DNA from: Colimorpha sp045576855
GTDB lineage: Bacteria; Bacteroidota; Bacteroidia; Bacteroidales; P3
Length of the DNA stretch: 49,918 nt
Direction: 5' to 3'
NCBI GenBank assembly: GCA_045576855.1
Contig: JAZNHG010000034.1
Location: forward strand, 1 to 49,918
Under the pieces are notes generated by a model. It was not told where the DNA came from, did no database searches, and saw only the letters and a program-made list of their open reading frames with translations. The translations under genes and the position numbers were made by a program. Below, piece after piece: positions 15,863 to 25,164 of the stretch (positions are counted from its first letter, which is position 1; each line of letters begins with the position of its first letter).

Positions 15863-18193
15863 CTACTTCACCACCAGCTTTTTCAGGGCGGTGCCTTCTG
15901 CCGTGGCTATGCGGAGCAGGTAGATGCCGGCAGGCAGGGCCGAGAGGTCGAGGCGGCAGCGGTCGGCTGTGGCGGCGACGGTGGCCAGTCTGCGGCCCAT
16001 AGCATCGAGCACCGTGACCTGCTGCAGACCCGTGCCGCTCACTTCAGCCCACATGCTGGCAGGGTTGGGGCTGACGGTCAGGCCGTCGGCTGCGGCATTG
16101 GCGATGCCCAGGTTATGGCTGGTCAGCGGACGGATATAGGGGCGGTAGCCCTGGGCGGTGATGCTAACGAGGGTGGTAGAACGGTCGGCAGGTGCGCTGA
16201 GGCGCACGGCGCCGTCGGTGCCGACATGGGTGGCGTCAATCAGCGCGTGGGTCACGCTGTCGACCAGCGCCACATAGGCACCGGGCACGGTGGAGAAGCT
16301 AAGCTCGGAACCGTCGAGGGTGAGTTGACCCAACTCCAGCACATCGGCACGTCCCAGCCAGGGCATGAGGCTGGGGTCGCCCATCAGCTCGTAGATTTCC
16401 CAATAGTAGGGCACGATTTGGTTCGTCCAGGTATTGGAGCCATAGCAGCGGTTGACAGACATATTGCCCGCCACGAGTATGGCGCCGGCGGTGGCCACAT
16501 GGTCGGAGAGCGGTTCGCCGTGGGTGTGGAAAAGATTGTCGTACATGCCGCGACGCGAGGCGTCGTAGTTGAGGTACATCGTGTTGGAGATATTGTTGCG
16601 CAGGCCGACGCTCCAGTAGAAGTCCTCGTCCCAGAAGGTGGAGTTGGTGGCGCCGATATAGCCGATGGCACCGGCCCGCTCGCCTCGGCGGAGCAGCGAC
16701 TCGCCCAGGCAGGTAGTCTCGTCGAACTTATTGGACAGGCAGCAATTGCCAATCATGAATCCCGGACGACCAGTGTTGCTCATCTGGCTGACATGGGTGG
16801 TCGTGAAAGAGGGGCGATACCAGCAGTTCCAGTCGCCGTGGGCGCTATAGTTGACCCAACCCACACCATTGTTGTAGGCGTTGCGCAAGGCGTTGGCGGC
16901 CGCATTGGTGGTGCTGCTGCCCTTGACGGTGACGCCTGCAGGGCTGTGATTGTAGTTGTTCTTATAGTAGAGCAGACTGTCGAAACGGCTATCGCCACTG
17001 AAATAGTTAGAGGCCAGATAGTCCATCGTGGGGTCTGCACAACGCCAAGCGTTATCGTAACTATCTGTACCATAGCCGTTGTCGTAGCCAGCAATGAGGA
17101 CTGCGCGCTCCAGGTATCCATCGTCGGCAAACTGGTACTTCTCGTAGTAGAGTGTCTTGTCGATGATATTGCGCAGCGAAGAGGTGTCGCGTGCCGAGAG
17201 GCGACCCATATAGGCGTCGGGCAGGTCGTCGCTGGTCCACGAGTTGTACGGGTGGTCGGTGACGTGGTTTTCGACCGACTGGCGCAGGTAAGACCACGAG
17301 GAAACATGTCCGCTGAAGGTAGGCATGCGGTTGTTGTCGCCCACTAGCACTACGTATGTGGGGGCCGGCGATTGCTCGGTGGCATCAGTATATAGCGTCT
17401 GCAGACGACGCGCCAGGGCAGACGACGTGGTGGAAGAGCCGAAGCTGATAGTATCCACCAGCAGGCCCTGCTGACGCTTCCAGTCGATGAACTCGTCAAT
17501 GGCGGCACACTGGAGGCTTTCGGGCACCAGGACGACCATGCGCAGGGGCGACGAGGTGGCGGCTTTGCTGCCGGCATAGAGGTTATTGAGCGTGGCGCCC
17601 AGCGAGAAGGCTGGCGTGTGGTGCAGATTGTAGAACTTGAGCGAAGCCGAAGGGTCGCTGTTCACATACCGCACCGTGATGTCGGCACGGCGGCAGACGA
17701 CCATCTTGCCGCTGACGGGGTTGACCCTGACGGGTGCATAGGTCAGCATAGCATAGGGACGGTCGCGTCCGACACCCAGCGAGCTGACGCTGGCCAACGG
17801 CATGCCAAAATAGGCGTCGGTGCCGTAGAGGGCTTCGTCGTACTGGAACGGCAAAGGCTGTCCGCTCTTGATAACCGAAGGCTGCAGGGGCTGCACCTGT
17901 CCTGTCGGGAGGTCGACGGTGTCGTAGACGGCGTCACTGACGGTAACCACTATAGAGTCGCACATAGGCACTGCCAGCAGGTGGTTCTGCACCGGAATGG
18001 TAGGGGCACCCAGCTGACCACCAGCTATATAGCCGTCGATTGCCAACTGGAGGTAGCCGTTGGCAGCGACCTGTACCTCGGGGGTGGTGAAATGTACTTG
18101 CAGGCGGTCGAAGTTGTCGACCGATACACGTTGAGCCGTCGCCGGGATGGCGAGCAAGGCCAAAAGTGCAAATGTCAAAAATTGTCTCTTCAT
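15863..18193 (-). CDS. C25 (gingipain-like) cysteine peptidase with type IX sorting domain
   Basis: A 776-residue secreted protease. The signal peptide ends near ATAQ (residue 21). An N-terminal propeptide-like region is followed by the C25 fold. The likely catalytic His is H452 in NYSAHGDWN, and the nucleophile is one of C484/C485 in GNCCLSNKF (C485 aligns better with gingipains). A beta-sandwich follows, then a C-terminal sorting domain (SPNPAS at 708-713, LPAGIYLLRI, ending KKLVVK) that sends it through type IX secretion to the surface. Its ATG overlaps the stop of the upstream pseudouridine synthase gene as ATGA. It is the last gene of the ftsH run. PorU-like function is possible but unproven. 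Confidence 0.9.
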   Translation of the reverse strand: MKRQFLTFALLALLAIPATAQRVSVDNFDRLQVHFTTPEVQVAANGYLQLAIDGYIAGGQLGAPTIPVQNHLLAVPMCDSIVVTVSDAVYDTVDLPTGQVQPLQPSVIKSGQPLPFQYDEALYGTDAYFGMPLASVSSLGVGRDRPYAMLTYAPVRVNPVSGKMVVCRRADITVRYVNSDPSASLKFYNLHHTPAFSLGATLNNLYAGSKAATSSPLRMVVLVPESLQCAAIDEFIDWKRQQGLLVDTISFGSSTTSSALARRLQTLYTDATEQSPAPTYVVLVGDNNRMPTFSGHVSSWSYLRQSVENHVTDHPYNSWTSDDLPDAYMGRLSARDTSSLRNIIDKTLYYEKYQFADDGYLERAVLIAGYDNGYGTDSYDNAWRCADPTMDYLASNYFSGDSRFDSLLYYKNNYNHSPAGVTVKGSSTTNAAANALRNAYNNGVGWVNYSAHGDWNCWYRPSFTTTHVSQMSNTGRPGFMIGNCCLSNKFDETTCLGESLLRRGERAGAIGYIGATNSTFWDEDFYWSVGLRNNISNTMYLNYDASRRGMYDNLFHTHGEPLSDHVATAGAILVAGNMSVNRCYGSNTWTNQIVPYYWEIYELMGDPSLMPWLGRADVLELGQLTLDGSELSFSTVPGAYVALVDSVTHALIDATHVGTDGAVRLSAPADRSTTLVSITAQGYRPYIRPLTSHNLGIANAAADGLTVSPNPASMWAEVSGTGLQQVTVLDAMGRRLATVAATADRCRLDLSALPAGIYLLRIATAEGTALKKLVVK

Positions 18194-18867
18194 ATGTTGA
18201 ACATTTTACTTATTTCGTGATTGGGAGCATTGATAGTCATCCATTCGTGGGTAACCGGATGCTCGAAGCTGACGCTGTAGGCATGCAGCGAGATGCTGCC
18301 GTCGGGGTTGCTGCGCTCGGCGCCGTATTTCAGGTCGCCCTTGATGGGACAGCCGATATTGGCCAGCTGGCAGCGTATCTGGTGGTGACGGCCCGTGTGG
18401 AGATTGATATCCAGGAGATGGTAGCCACCAGCGCTGTCGGCGATGTGGCGGTACTCGAGGCGAGCCAACTTGGCGTTGGGCCGGCCCACACCAAAGACAT
18501 AGCTTTTGTTGCGTTCCTCGTTTTTGACCAACCAGTTTTCGAGCACACCGGCCTCCTGCGGCGGAGCATTCTTGACCACCGCCCAATAGTGCTTCTCGAA
18601 CTCGCGCGTGCGTACCTTCTCCACCATACGGCTGAGGGCCTTGGAGGTCTTGGCCAGAAGCACGACACCACTGACCGGTCGGTCGAGACGGTGGATAACT
18701 CCGCAATAGACATTGCCCGGTTTGGAGTCACGTTCCTTGAGGAAAGCCTTCACCAAGTCGGCCAAGCAGGGATCGCCCGTCTTGTCGCCCTGGGTAATCT
18801 GGCCCGGCAGTTTGTTGATTGCCAGCAGATGGTTGTCCTCGTATAGTATCTGGTCGGCCAGAGTCAT
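18190..18867 (-). CDS. RluA-family rRNA/tRNA pseudouridine synthase
   Basis: A 225-residue enzyme that isomerises specific uridines in RNA. The family signature HRLDRPVSG is present with the catalytic Asp at residue 62; later motifs LHTGRHHQIR and GDLKYGA are also typical. An N-terminal S4 domain is absent, so it is of the short RluA/RluC-like kind; the target site cannot be told. A longer frame opens at 19179, but only the ATG at 18867 gives the family N-terminus, and it overlaps the cdsA stop as ATGA. The stop in turn overlaps the C25 peptidase ATG. Confidence 0.93.
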   Translation of the reverse strand: MTLADQILYEDNHLLAINKLPGQITQGDKTGDPCLADLVKAFLKERDSKPGNVYCGVIHRLDRPVSGVVLLAKTSKALSRMVEKVRTREFEKHYWAVVKNAPPQEAGVLENWLVKNEERNKSYVFGVGRPNAKLARLEYRHIADSAGGYHLLDINLHTGRHHQIRCQLANIGCPIKGDLKYGAERSNPDGSISLHAYSVSFEHPVTHEWMTINAPNHEISKMFNI

Positions 18868-19712
18868 AGATGTACAAAAAGTGTTAGATAGACAAAAACG
18901 AACGGGGTAGCCACCAGCAAACTGTCGAAGCGGTCGAGGAAACCGCCATGCCCCGGCATGATGCTTCCGCTGTCCTTCATGCCCACACTGCGCTTGAGCA
19001 TACTCTCCACCAGGTCGCCCAGCGTGTCGACCACACTGCATATCAAACCCAGCACCAGCCAATGGTACCAAGCTATCTGGCTGTTGAACAGCGAGCCAAC
19101 AAAGTAAGCGACCAGCAAGGTAATCACCACGCCGGTGATAGTGCCCTCCCAGGTCTTGCCAGGAGAATGCCGGGCCCACATCTTGTGGCGTCCGTAGAGC
19201 GAACCACCCATATAGGCACCGTTATCGTTCATCCACACCATGATAAGTACCATCACCAGCACACCGTAGTTGACATGGAGCCACGTCATCAATCCCAGCG
19301 GGATAGCGGCATAGAGCATCGGCACCATCGTGTAGGCTGCATCGCGGAACGGCTGCTCGCTATGGTGCCACAACTGGACGATGGCACAAAGGGCAAAGAC
19401 CGGCGGGAAAAGTGTGATAGCCATCCACATGAAGGTGAAGCCGTAGGCAGCATTCAGCACAGGCACCACGGCCAGCAACACCAGCGAGACCACCGTCAGG
19501 ATATAGCCCAGCCAACGGCTGGGCACTGCACCCTGCTTTTCCACAATACGGAAGAACTCGAAGGTACAACCACAAGCCACGAAGAGCAGAAAGGCTGTGA
19601 GAATCAAACCTCCGACCGTCTTGTTTCCCAGCATGTCGCCACTGAAAATGCAGCCTAGAAAGAGGACCACATAAACGATAGCGCTAACCGTACGCACCCA
19701 AAAGTTCTTCAT
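18864..19712 (-). CDS. cdsA: Phosphatidate cytidylyltransferase CdsA
   Basis: Integral membrane enzyme making CDP-diacylglycerol from phosphatidate and CTP, the branch point of phospholipid synthesis. The 282-residue protein has several hydrophobic segments and the C-terminal CTP-transferase signature spread over about residues 238-265 (MLKRSVGMKDSG, PGHGGFLDRFDS). Length is normal. The ATG overlaps the ftsH stop and the stop overlaps the next ATG, both as ATGA, so translation is probably coupled. Confidence 0.96.
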   Translation of the reverse strand: MKNFWVRTVSAIVYVVLFLGCIFSGDMLGNKTVGGLILTAFLLFVACGCTFEFFRIVEKQGAVPSRWLGYILTVVSLVLLAVVPVLNAAYGFTFMWMAITLFPPVFALCAIVQLWHHSEQPFRDAAYTMVPMLYAAIPLGLMTWLHVNYGVLVMVLIMVWMNDNGAYMGGSLYGRHKMWARHSPGKTWEGTITGVVITLLVAYFVGSLFNSQIAWYHWLVLGLICSVVDTLGDLVESMLKRSVGMKDSGSIMPGHGGFLDRFDSLLVATPFVFVYLTLFVHL

Positions 19713-21775
19713 ACTTCTTCAAAATCTTGGTTATTGTCTGCGGCGGGAGCGTCGGTCTCGTCAGCCTCGTCGGCCGTTTCGGATTCGTCGGTCCCCGTCG
19801 TGGCACTCTCCCAAGGACGCGGACCATAGATACGTTCCAGGTCTTCACGGAAGAGCACCTCCTTGTCGTAGAGTTGAGAAGCCAACTCGTCGAGCTGTTC
19901 GCGGTGGCTGAGCAGCAACTCCTTGGCCTTGGCATAAGCCTCTTCGACCATACGCTTCACCTCGCGGTCGATGGTCTCCGCAGTCTTCTCGCTGAAGGGT
20001 TTGGTGAGACCCCACTCGCTCTGGCCTGTGGAATCATAAAAACTGATATTACCCACTTCGGGACTCATGCCATAGTAGGTCACCAAAGCCTGCGCCATCT
20101 TCGTGGCACGCTCTATGTCGTTGAGTGCCCCAGTGCTGATTTTGCCGTAGACGATTTCCTCCGAGGCACGACCGGCCATGAGGCTGGTCATCTCGTCGAA
20201 CATCTGCTCGTAGGTGGTAATCTGCCGTTCTTCCGGCAGATACCATGCGGCACCGAGGGCCTTGCCACGCGGCACGATGGTTACCTTCACCAGAGGATTG
20301 GCCCAACGCAGCAGCCAACTGACCGAGGCATGACCCGATTCGTGATAGGCGATGGTGTGCTTCTCCTGGTCGGTGAGCACCTTGGTGCGCTTCTCCAAGC
20401 CACCGACGATACGGTCGACAGCATCCAGGAAGTCCTGCTTGTCGATCTCTTTCTTATTCTTACGCGCGGCACAAAGAGCAGCTTCGTTGCACACGTTGGC
20501 GATATCGGCTCCGCTAAAGCCCGGTGTCTGCTTGGCCAGGAACGCGCGGTCGACATACCCCTCGCTGTTTTTGTCCTTGTTGAGCTTCAGGTTTTTCATA
20601 TGGACGGCAAAGATAGCCTTGCGCTCCTCCAGGTCGGGCAGCTCGACATATATCTGGCGGTCGAAACGCCCGGCACGGAGCAATGCCTTGTCAAGCACAT
20701 CGGCCCGGTTGGTGGCAGCCATCACGATTACGTTGGTCGTGCTGGAGAATCCGTCCATCTCGGTAAGCAACTGATTGAGCGTACTCTCGCGCTCGTCGTT
20801 GCCACCGGTGATACCCGCCTTGCCACGCGCACGACCCACCGCGTCTATCTCATCTATAAATACGATACACGGAGACTTCTTCTTGGCCTCGTCGAACAGA
20901 CCACGCACACGCGAGGCACCGACACCGACGAACATCTCGACAAAGTCCGAGCCGCTCATACTGAAGAAGGGCACGCCAGCCTCGCCGGCCACCGCTTTGG
21001 CCAAGAGGGTCTTACCAGTGCCCGGAGGGCCAACCAGCAGCACGCCTTTCGGAATTTTGCCGCCGAGGTCGGTGTAGCGCTTGGGATTCTTCAGAAAGTC
21101 CACCACCTCCATCACCTCTTCCTTGGCGCCAGCCAATCCAGCCACGTCCTTGAACGTGATATTGTTCTGCTTGGTGGCGTCATACTGCTTGGCGGTACTG
21201 CGGCCCATGCCGAAGATATTGAATCCGCCACCGCTGTCGCCCCCCATCTGCCGACGGCCCCACAGGCCCATCAACCAGAAGAAGAGGAAGAAGATAATCA
21301 GCGGGCCGAACCATATCATCAGGTCGCGCCAGGCGTTGCTGCGCTTCTCTATTTTATAGCTGATATGCTTGCCGGTACGCTCCTCGATGGTGGAGAGCTC
21401 CTTGTCGAAATGCTCCAGATTGCCGATGCTGTAGGTGTAGAATCCCAACGGTCCCTGCGCACCGGTGATGTTACGGGTGAGTATATCACCGTAGGTCACC
21501 GTGTCGCGACGCGCCACATCGGGTTTAATGCGGATTTGGGCCACCTCCTGGTTAATGACAGTGATGCTCTCATAGTCTTCTTTTTCAAGTATGGGCTCCA
21601 GTCGGTCCCAGGTGATTTCACGCTTGCCCGACGTACTTCCGCTGCCGCCAAAGAGCGACCACACCAGTGCCAACATGATGACACCATATATAATATACAG
21701 CACACGGCTACCTTTGGGGCGTTTACCCTGATTGTTGGGCCGCTGCGGCTGCTGATTACCAGTTTGTTGTGCCAT
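19709..21775 (-). CDS. ftsH: ATP-dependent zinc metalloprotease FtsH
   Basis: Membrane-anchored AAA+ protease of 688 residues for quality control of membrane and short-lived cytoplasmic proteins. Two membrane segments (about 25-42 and 152-172) flank the periplasmic domain. Walker A GPPGTGKT is at 249-256, Walker B IVFIDEID at 304-311, and the zinc site HESGH at 478-482. The acidic C-terminal tail (residues about 660-688) is unstructured. It lies 13 bp after rsfS and overlaps cdsA. This gene order (tsaE, rsfS, ftsH, cdsA) is seen in many Bacteroidota. Confidence 0.97.
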   Translation of the reverse strand: MAQQTGNQQPQRPNNQGKRPKGSRVLYIIYGVIMLALVWSLFGGSGSTSGKREITWDRLEPILEKEDYESITVINQEVAQIRIKPDVARRDTVTYGDILTRNITGAQGPLGFYTYSIGNLEHFDKELSTIEERTGKHISYKIEKRSNAWRDLMIWFGPLIIFFLFFWLMGLWGRRQMGGDSGGGFNIFGMGRSTAKQYDATKQNNITFKDVAGLAGAKEEVMEVVDFLKNPKRYTDLGGKIPKGVLLVGPPGTGKTLLAKAVAGEAGVPFFSMSGSDFVEMFVGVGASRVRGLFDEAKKKSPCIVFIDEIDAVGRARGKAGITGGNDERESTLNQLLTEMDGFSSTTNVIVMAATNRADVLDKALLRAGRFDRQIYVELPDLEERKAIFAVHMKNLKLNKDKNSEGYVDRAFLAKQTPGFSGADIANVCNEAALCAARKNKKEIDKQDFLDAVDRIVGGLEKRTKVLTDQEKHTIAYHESGHASVSWLLRWANPLVKVTIVPRGKALGAAWYLPEERQITTYEQMFDEMTSLMAGRASEEIVYGKISTGALNDIERATKMAQALVTYYGMSPEVGNISFYDSTGQSEWGLTKPFSEKTAETIDREVKRMVEEAYAKAKELLLSHREQLDELASQLYDKEVLFREDLERIYGPRPWESATTGTDESETADEADETDAPAADNNQDFEEV

Positions 21776-21788
21776 GACTAATGTACGA

Positions 21789-22157
21789 TTATTGTTTAGT
21801 AGAAATAGCGACTTCTATGCCGTCGCTCCACAATTCATCCAAACGGTAGAAGGCGCGCTTCTCTTTCTGGAAGATGTGCACCACCACGTCAAAATAGTCC
21901 ATCAGTATCCATTCTGCGTTCATATACCCCTCCACCTTGTGGGGGTTGAGGCCGGTGGCTTTCTTCACCGCCTCGTGCACAGCATCGCTGAGGGCACTGA
22001 CATGCGAGGGCACGTTGCCGCTGGCTATCACAAAGAACTCGGCCGGTGCACCATGCACCTGGCGCAAGTCCAGTATGCGCACATCCTCGGCTTTCTTCTC
22101 ATCCATCACTTGGGCCGCCAATCGGGCCAGCACTACAGATTCTTTCTCGTTGTTCAT
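21789..22157 (-). CDS. rsfS: Ribosomal silencing factor RsfS
   Basis: A 122-residue protein that binds uL14 on the large subunit and prevents subunit joining when nutrients are scarce. The family core is visible: AEDVRILDLRQVHGAPAEFF, VIASGNVPSHVSAL, and WILMDYFDVVVHIF followed by YRLDELWSDG. Its ATG directly abuts the tsaE stop with no gap, and ftsH follows 13 bp downstream. Confidence 0.95.
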   Translation of the reverse strand: MNNEKESVVLARLAAQVMDEKKAEDVRILDLRQVHGAPAEFFVIASGNVPSHVSALSDAVHEAVKKATGLNPHKVEGYMNAEWILMDYFDVVVHIFQKEKRAFYRLDELWSDGIEVAISTKQ

Positions 22158-22577
22158 TTATTGTATTATATTCGCTTTCAGTATTCTTACTTCGTCTTTC
22201 TCTTCCAGTTCCACCCGCACATAGCGCTCCGGCAGCAACTCTTCCACCTTCTCGGTCCACTCTGTGAAGCAGTAGCATCCGCTGTAGAAGTACTCTTCGT
22301 AGCCGATATCGTAGGCTTCAGTCACCGACTTCATACGGTAGAAGTCGAAGTGGTAGACCGGCTCGCCGCTCTCGGCCGAGTATTCGTTCACGATGGCGAA
22401 CGTGGGGCTGCACACATTCTCTTTCACACCCAGCACGTGGCATATCTCCTTTATCAGGGTGGTCTTCCCCACACCCATCTTGCCAAAGAAGGCGAAGAAG
22501 CGGTCGTCCGGAAACTCTTGCAGCAACTTCCGTGCCACTGCCGCCAACTCTGCTACGCTATGTATCTCAACCGTCAT
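22158..22577 (-). CDS. tsaE: tRNA threonylcarbamoyladenosine biosynthesis ATPase TsaE
   Basis: A 139-residue P-loop ATPase that resets the TsaBD complex during t6A modification of tRNA. The Walker A motif GKMGVGKTT is at 32-40, and the conserved SPTFAIVNEY and VYHFDFYRM follow. Length is normal. It directly abuts rsfS and lies in the ftsH run. Confidence 0.96.
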   Translation of the reverse strand: MTVEIHSVAELAAVARKLLQEFPDDRFFAFFGKMGVGKTTLIKEICHVLGVKENVCSPTFAIVNEYSAESGEPVYHFDFYRMKSVTEAYDIGYEEYFYSGCYCFTEWTEKVEELLPERYVRVELEEKDEVRILKANIIQ

Positions 22578-22622
22578 ATATATCGTCCAATAACCAATAA
22601 CCTATAACCCAAACCCTACAAC

Positions 22623-23165
22623 CTACCTCAGCCTGTCGGCAGCACGCACTTTCTCCTCGTCCTTCTTGATGCCGCGGTGGGCCAGAATGAGGAATACCAG
22701 CGACACAATAGGCGCATAGGCACCCACGAACCAGCTCACTTCCAGGTCGCTGCCGGCCATCACACGCATCAGTTCCTTGCCGTAGGCGTCCACAGCCCAA
22801 AAGAAGAGCAGGAAGACGAAGACCACATTGAGGATGAACGCCAAGGCCACCATGCGCATCTGGCGCACACGGTTGCGGTAGAGGAAGATACACACCGCCG
22901 CCACCACTGCCACCAGCAGGCACACCACAACGAGCGGCCAGGTGTGGAAGCCGCTGGCATCCTGGCTATAGTTGATAACGGGGGCCATATTCTGTATCTG
23001 CTCGAACATGGCATCGTCGTGGTGCGCCACCATGTCGAGCCGTGCCTCGACGTGCTGGTTGGTGGCCGGCATCACAAAATGGTACTCCGCCACCGGGAAC
23101 AGGAAACACAGCGCCATGCAGCCCACGGCAAGCGCCAGCCATAGAGATTGAATTCTTTGTATCAT
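22623..23165 (-). CDS. DUF4293 family membrane protein
   Basis: A 180-residue protein with four hydrophobic segments (about 8-25, 76-95, 104-123, 144-161) and the characteristic N-terminus MIQRIQSLWL of DUF4293, a Bacteroidota membrane family without known function. The C-terminus is basic and acidic (HRGIKKDEEKVRAADRLR), probably cytoplasmic. It lies between the BT_3928-family gene and tsaE in a same-strand run. Confidence 0.85.
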   Translation of the reverse strand: MIQRIQSLWLALAVGCMALCFLFPVAEYHFVMPATNQHVEARLDMVAHHDDAMFEQIQNMAPVINYSQDASGFHTWPLVVVCLLVAVVAAVCIFLYRNRVRQMRMVALAFILNVVFVFLLFFWAVDAYGKELMRVMAGSDLEVSWFVGAYAPIVSLVFLILAHRGIKKDEEKVRAADRLR

Positions 23166-23182
23166 CGTTCAGTATTATTTAG

Positions 23183-24370
23183 TCATTCTACATCCATGTC
23201 GGAGGGCATGCTGGCCAGCCCTTTCTCGATTACGTCGACGGCTTTGCGCCCTTTGTCGACCACCACAGCATCGTGCACAAACATGAAACCCGGATTGCCG
23301 CGCAGCATAGTCTCGATGGCAGTGGCGTCGGCGAAGAGGTAATCCAGACCCTCTATCTTGTTTACATAGAGCCAGTTCTGCACATCTTCCGGCAGCGCCG
23401 AGGTGAGCATCACGATGCGCAGCCCGTTCTCGTCGGCCAACTGCAGGGCACGACGTATCTCCCTGACGCCTTTCTCGTTGAGTTTCTCCAAGTGGTGCAC
23501 CGTGACGATGAGCAGGCCCTCTTCGGCTGCCAGCAAGTCGACGGCATGGTCCTCACCCTCCAGGTCCATCATCGAGAAGCCCGGCGCCGCTATCTCGCGC
23601 GGGTCTATCACACGGCTACTCTCCCACTCCCACTGCGTGCTCCACAGGCTGTCGGCCATCTTCTGCATCAGTAGCGACGACTCAAACTCCTCTACCTCAC
23701 CCGTTTGCACATTGCGGTAGGTAACATAGCTCTTCGGCCCCTCGGCGCTCTCGGTGTCCATCATGCGGTTGCCTATCTTCCAGGGACGGAAGTCGACGAC
23801 GGGCTCATGCTTGATATTGTAGAGTCCAAAGATAAGCATCGCGGCCACGGCACCAATCAGTATCAGCCCGTCGCGCTCGAAGCGGCGCTTGCGGCGCAGG
23901 TTGCGCGTGAGCACAATCCACACCGTGGGCACGTCGAGCACCACGTTCTTCCAGAAAGTCTGCCAGTTGGTAAGCTTCACCGCGTCGCCGAAGCAGCCGC
24001 AGTCGGTCACCTTGTTGGTCAGCGCGTCGATGAATGTAGTCACCGTAAAGAAGAGCATCATCAGAGCCAGTAGCCATGCCGAAAGGCGACGGTAGGCGTT
24101 GAATATCAGCAACACGCCGACCACAAACTCGGCGCAGATAAGGCCCAGCGAGAGCACGCCCGCCAGCGGCAGCGCCCACTCGAACGTCAGCCCGCCGATG
24201 CTCCAAGCGGTCATATACTCCTGCACCTTGAAGGTGGTCCCCATCGGGTCGACGCCCTTGACGAACGACGAGAAGAGGAACACCAGGCCCACAAACCAGC
24301 GAGCCAACACATTGAGTGTGTAATTCAGATTATTGTCCTTGATTTTCATATCCTTGTATCGTATTTTCAC
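23183..24370 (-). CDS. BT_3928 family protein (DoxX/MauE-like membrane domain plus periplasmic domain)
   Basis: A 395-residue protein with four or more membrane helices in the first 180 residues, resembling DoxX/MauE domains (VLARWFVGLVFLFSSFVKGVDP, and DCGCFGDAVKL with a Cys pair). A large soluble part with thioredoxin-like features follows. This layout matches the Bacteroidota BT_3928 family, whose role may be in redox or envelope homeostasis; no function is established to my knowledge. ATG 24349 (MKIKDNNL) is an equally good start. The upstream DUF1599 gene ends 2 bp away. Confidence 0.85.
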   Translation of the reverse strand: MKIRYKDMKIKDNNLNYTLNVLARWFVGLVFLFSSFVKGVDPMGTTFKVQEYMTAWSIGGLTFEWALPLAGVLSLGLICAEFVVGVLLIFNAYRRLSAWLLALMMLFFTVTTFIDALTNKVTDCGCFGDAVKLTNWQTFWKNVVLDVPTVWIVLTRNLRRKRRFERDGLILIGAVAAMLIFGLYNIKHEPVVDFRPWKIGNRMMDTESAEGPKSYVTYRNVQTGEVEEFESSLLMQKMADSLWSTQWEWESSRVIDPREIAAPGFSMMDLEGEDHAVDLLAAEEGLLIVTVHHLEKLNEKGVREIRRALQLADENGLRIVMLTSALPEDVQNWLYVNKIEGLDYLFADATAIETMLRGNPGFMFVHDAVVVDKGRKAVDVIEKGLASMPSDMDVE

Positions 24371-24372
24371 GT

Positions 24373-24996
24373 TTATCTACCACCCGATTGTTCCGTACCC
24401 TCGGAACTGCGCACCAGGCAGAAGAGCGAATAATTGATGATATCCATATAGCCACCCTCGACACCTTCACTGACGAGCGTGACCCCTTGATTGTCTTCTA
24501 TCTGCTTGATGCGGCGCAGCTTCATCAGTATCAAATCCACCATAGAGCCAATGCGCATCTGGCGCCACGCCTCGCCGTAGTCGTGATTCTTGGCCATCAT
24601 CAGCTCCACCGTGCGGTTCAGATGCTTGTCGTAGAGGCGCATAGCATCGTCGAGCGGCAACTCCAGCGGCGCCTTCCCACTCTCCACTCTCCGCTCTCCA
24701 CTCTCCACTCTCCGCTCTCCACTCTCCAACTCGCCCTGTATGAGCGCCATGACGGCATAGTTCACCATCGCCACAAACTCGCCACGCAGGTCGTCACCCA
24801 CACGGTTCTCGCCGCTCTCCTGCACACTCCTGATTCTGTTGGCCTTGATAAATATCTGATCCGTCAGCGAGGGCAGCCGCAGCACACGCCACGAAGTGCC
24901 ATAGTCGCGCGTCTTCTTCTCGAAGAGCGAACGGCACACCGACGCCTCCTGCATCACCTCGCGACGGGTTTTTTCCAAATTGTCACTTTTTACCAT
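24373..24996 (-). CDS. DUF1599 family protein interrupted by a heptamer-encoded linker
   Basis: A 207-residue cytoplasmic protein made of two similar halves, as is usual for DUF1599 (a nucleotide-modification-associated domain): KTRDYGTSWRVLRLPSLTDQIFIKANRI in the first half and KNHDYGEAWRQMRIGSMVDLILMKLRRI in the second. Between them sits an odd stretch, ESGERRV repeated as ESGERRVESG. It is encoded by seven tandem heptamers of the ACTCTCC class (24679-24727) that otherwise occur in intergenic DNA here. The frame stays open through it. The enzymatic role is unknown. It is the first gene of the nine-gene run. Confidence 0.82.
   Translation of the reverse strand: MVKSDNLEKTRREVMQEASVCRSLFEKKTRDYGTSWRVLRLPSLTDQIFIKANRIRSVQESGENRVGDDLRGEFVAMVNYAVMALIQGELESGERRVESGERRVESGKAPLELPLDDAMRLYDKHLNRTVELMMAKNHDYGEAWRQMRIGSMVDLILMKLRRIKQIEDNQGVTLVSEGVEGGYMDIINYSLFCLVRSSEGTEQSGGR
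24679..24727 (+). repeat. ACTCTCC heptamer array inside DUF1599 coding sequence
   Basis: Seven tandem 7-bp units in the order ACTCTCC, ACTCTCC, GCTCTCC, repeated, then ACTCTCC. The super-period of 21 bp gives a 7-residue peptide repeat (ESGERRV) on the minus strand. The same class lies at 350-377 and 10050-10084 between genes. Confidence 0.9.
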
Positions 24997-25164
24997 AGCC
25001 TACCAATAACGACACCCGCCATTAATTATTGCATTTAAATTGTAAAAAATTATTAACCGCCCGGCAGTATGCCCCCACGCACCCACCGGCCACCCCACCG
25101 CGACCCACGGTGCAAAGCCAGTCGTACGACATCGTAAAACCTTATCAACTACTACTGTAGTAGG

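Noticed and set aside
19727..21781. 684-codon open frame antisense to ftsH
   Set aside because: Mirror of the ftsH codons; no motif, and FtsH is unambiguous on the other strand.
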